Source: Pyrinomonadaceae bacterium | GTDB lineage: Bacteria > Acidobacteriota > Blastocatellia > Pyrinomonadales > Pyrinomonadaceae | Reading direction: 5' to 3' | DNA: 64,000 bases | Assembly (NCBI GenBank): GCA_021463165.1 | Contig: JAJTWY010000003.1 | Location: 124,001 to 188,000 of the forward strand | In this document: piece by piece, positions 62,613 to 64,000 of the stretch | Position numbering within the stretch: the stretch's first letter is position 1 | Layout: each line of letters begins with the position of its first letter | The notes under the pieces: model-generated | Told to the model about the DNA's origin: nothing | The model's database searches: none | Seen by the model: only the letters and a program-made list of their open reading frames with translations | Translations under genes and position numbers: made by a program

Positions 62613-62736
62613 TGCAGCTTCGATCGGGCTTTGATCCAGCATTTCCTTGACTTGCAAGTCGTTTTAGCGTAAAACTTTAGCAGTTTCCAGACACGATAAT
62701 ATTTGGGGTCGGCCCCATTTTTGACTTAGTCGTCTT

Positions 62737-63570
62737 ATGGCATCTAACCTGGTTTCGATTCAGCGCCGCGGGTTTGGACAGACGATGCGACGCGATGGCT
62801 GGTGGATCGCTCCGCTGCTGACCTTCCTTGGCCTTGGCGCGTTTATCGTCTATTCGACTTGGGCCGCGTTCCAGGGGGAACATTATTTTGTCCAAGGCAC
62901 GGGATACCTCTCGCCGATGTATTCGCCGGTGCTTTTCGATTCGTGGAAGATCGCTCCGGCTGTTTCCGGGCATTCGTGGTTCGGTCCGTGGCCGGCTTGG
63001 CTGCCGCAGTCGATGATCCTGCCGCTGACTCCGGCATTTCTGATACTTTGGGCTCCCGGCGGATTTCGCTTTACGTGCTATTACTATCGGGGTGCCTATT
63101 ATAAGTCCTTCTGGGCTGATCCGCCTGCGTGCGCCGTTGGCGAGCCGCGGCATGATTACCGAGGCGAGAAAAAGCTGCCGCTCATATTGCAGAACATCCA
63201 CCGGTATTTTCTGTATCTGGCACTTGTCTTTATATGCATCCTTGCCTACGACGCCTGGAGCGCGATGTGGTTCACGGACGCGCGTTCCGGCACTCGTTTC
63301 GGCATTGGCGTCGGTACCCTCGTTCTTTCGATGAACGTCGTCCTGCTCGGCAGCTATACATTCGGCTGCCATTCACTGCGTCACTTGGTGGGAGGCCGCT
63401 GCGACACAATATCGACACGCCCGGTCCAACACAAACTCTGGAAATGGGTAAGCAAACTGAACAAGCGCCATATGCTGTTCGCCTGGCTGTCACTGTTCTG
63501 GGTCGGGTTCAGCGATTTTTACGTGCGAATGGTGTCCATGGGGATCTGGGCCGACTATCGATTTTTCTAG
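62737..63570 (+). CDS. Polytopic membrane protein resembling a succinate dehydrogenase anchor subunit
   Basis: Several hydrophobic segments; GYLSPMYSPVLFDSW, CYYYRGAYYKSFW, HRYFLYLALVF. Confidence 0.55.
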   Translation: MASNLVSIQRRGFGQTMRRDGWWIAPLLTFLGLGAFIVYSTWAAFQGEHYFVQGTGYLSPMYSPVLFDSWKIAPAVSGHSWFGPWPAWLPQSMILPLTPAFLILWAPGGFRFTCYYYRGAYYKSFWADPPACAVGEPRHDYRGEKKLPLILQNIHRYFLYLALVFICILAYDAWSAMWFTDARSGTRFGIGVGTLVLSMNVVLLGSYTFGCHSLRHLVGGRCDTISTRPVQHKLWKWVSKLNKRHMLFAWLSLFWVGFSDFYVRMVSMGIWADYRFF

Positions 63571-63592
63571 CTGCTGAGAGATTTGTCCGTAG

Positions 63593-64000
63593 ATGAAGTT
63601 TGTTGCGACTTTCATATCATTCCTGAGTCTGGCGAGCTCAAGTCTAGTTGTTGCTCAGCGGACGATTGATGACCTGTTGCCATCTCACGCAGCGGCGCTT
63701 CAGAACTATCTATCAAAAAATGGTGATCGGTATTTTAGACAAGAACATATCTTGGAAGACACTTATCTCAATACGGTTCGTACGAAGTGGGGATTCGGAA
63801 AGAAATATAAACCTAACTACGTGGTCGCAGACCTTAATCGAGATGGATTAGTAGACTTTGCCATCTTGCTAATTCGGGAAGGGAAGGAAGAGTGGTCAGC
63901 CGACATAGAGCTTAACGAGCGTATTAGGAATGAACATAATCCCGATTACCCGTTAACTCTTTTAGTTTTTAACCGTATGAAAGGTGGAAGATTTAGGGTT
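63593..64000 (+). CDS. Hypothetical secreted protein, truncated by window end
   Basis: MKFVATFISFLSLASSSLVVAQ signal; NYVVADLNRDGLVDFAILL; frame open to the window edge. Confidence 0.65.
   Translation, partial: MKFVATFISFLSLASSSLVVAQRTIDDLLPSHAAALQNYLSKNGDRYFRQEHILEDTYLNTVRTKWGFGKKYKPNYVVADLNRDGLVDFAILLIREGKEEWSADIELNERIRNEHNPDYPLTLLVFNRMKGGRFRV

Overview
Gene-dense, GC-rich bacterial chromosomal window, probably acidobacterial (inferred from a VWFA-related Acidobacterial domain protein, a Kgd-type fused 2-oxoglutarate dehydrogenase, many secreted hypotheticals and Hanks-type kinases). Core genes include smc, kgd, nusB, ribH, perR-katG, serA, lpdA, a two-lipoyl E2, malQ and an S9 peptidase. 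I saw no rRNA, tRNA, CRISPR array, integrase or transposase. Main points of interest: (1) an accessory region at 31.5-34.4 kb where the last 29 codons of lpdA are duplicated. The copies are 80/87 identical, mostly synonymous differences, both end exactly at the stop codon and both contain a palindrome TACATATGTA. They bracket a PIN toxin/antitoxin cassette, and an NgoMIV-like restriction system lies just beyond; this looks like 3'-end-targeted cassette capture. (2) A six-gene phosphosignalling cluster at 46.9-54.3 kb: transmembrane FHA-trypsin protease, two Hanks kinases (one with PEGA), a PP2C phosphatase and two paralogous secreted proteins. (3) Two repeat-rich secreted proteins, each broken by frameshifts at G/C homopolymers and sharing a C-terminal domain. 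(4) A DUF433/DUF5615 toxin-antitoxin pair with a frameshifted toxin, followed by a chimeric DHFR-like/SnoaL-like ORF. (5) Well-formed candidate operators upstream of perR and of two ArsR-family genes, and a long compound hairpin between convergent genes. All functional calls are from reading the sequence and recalled family motifs; no database search was run.
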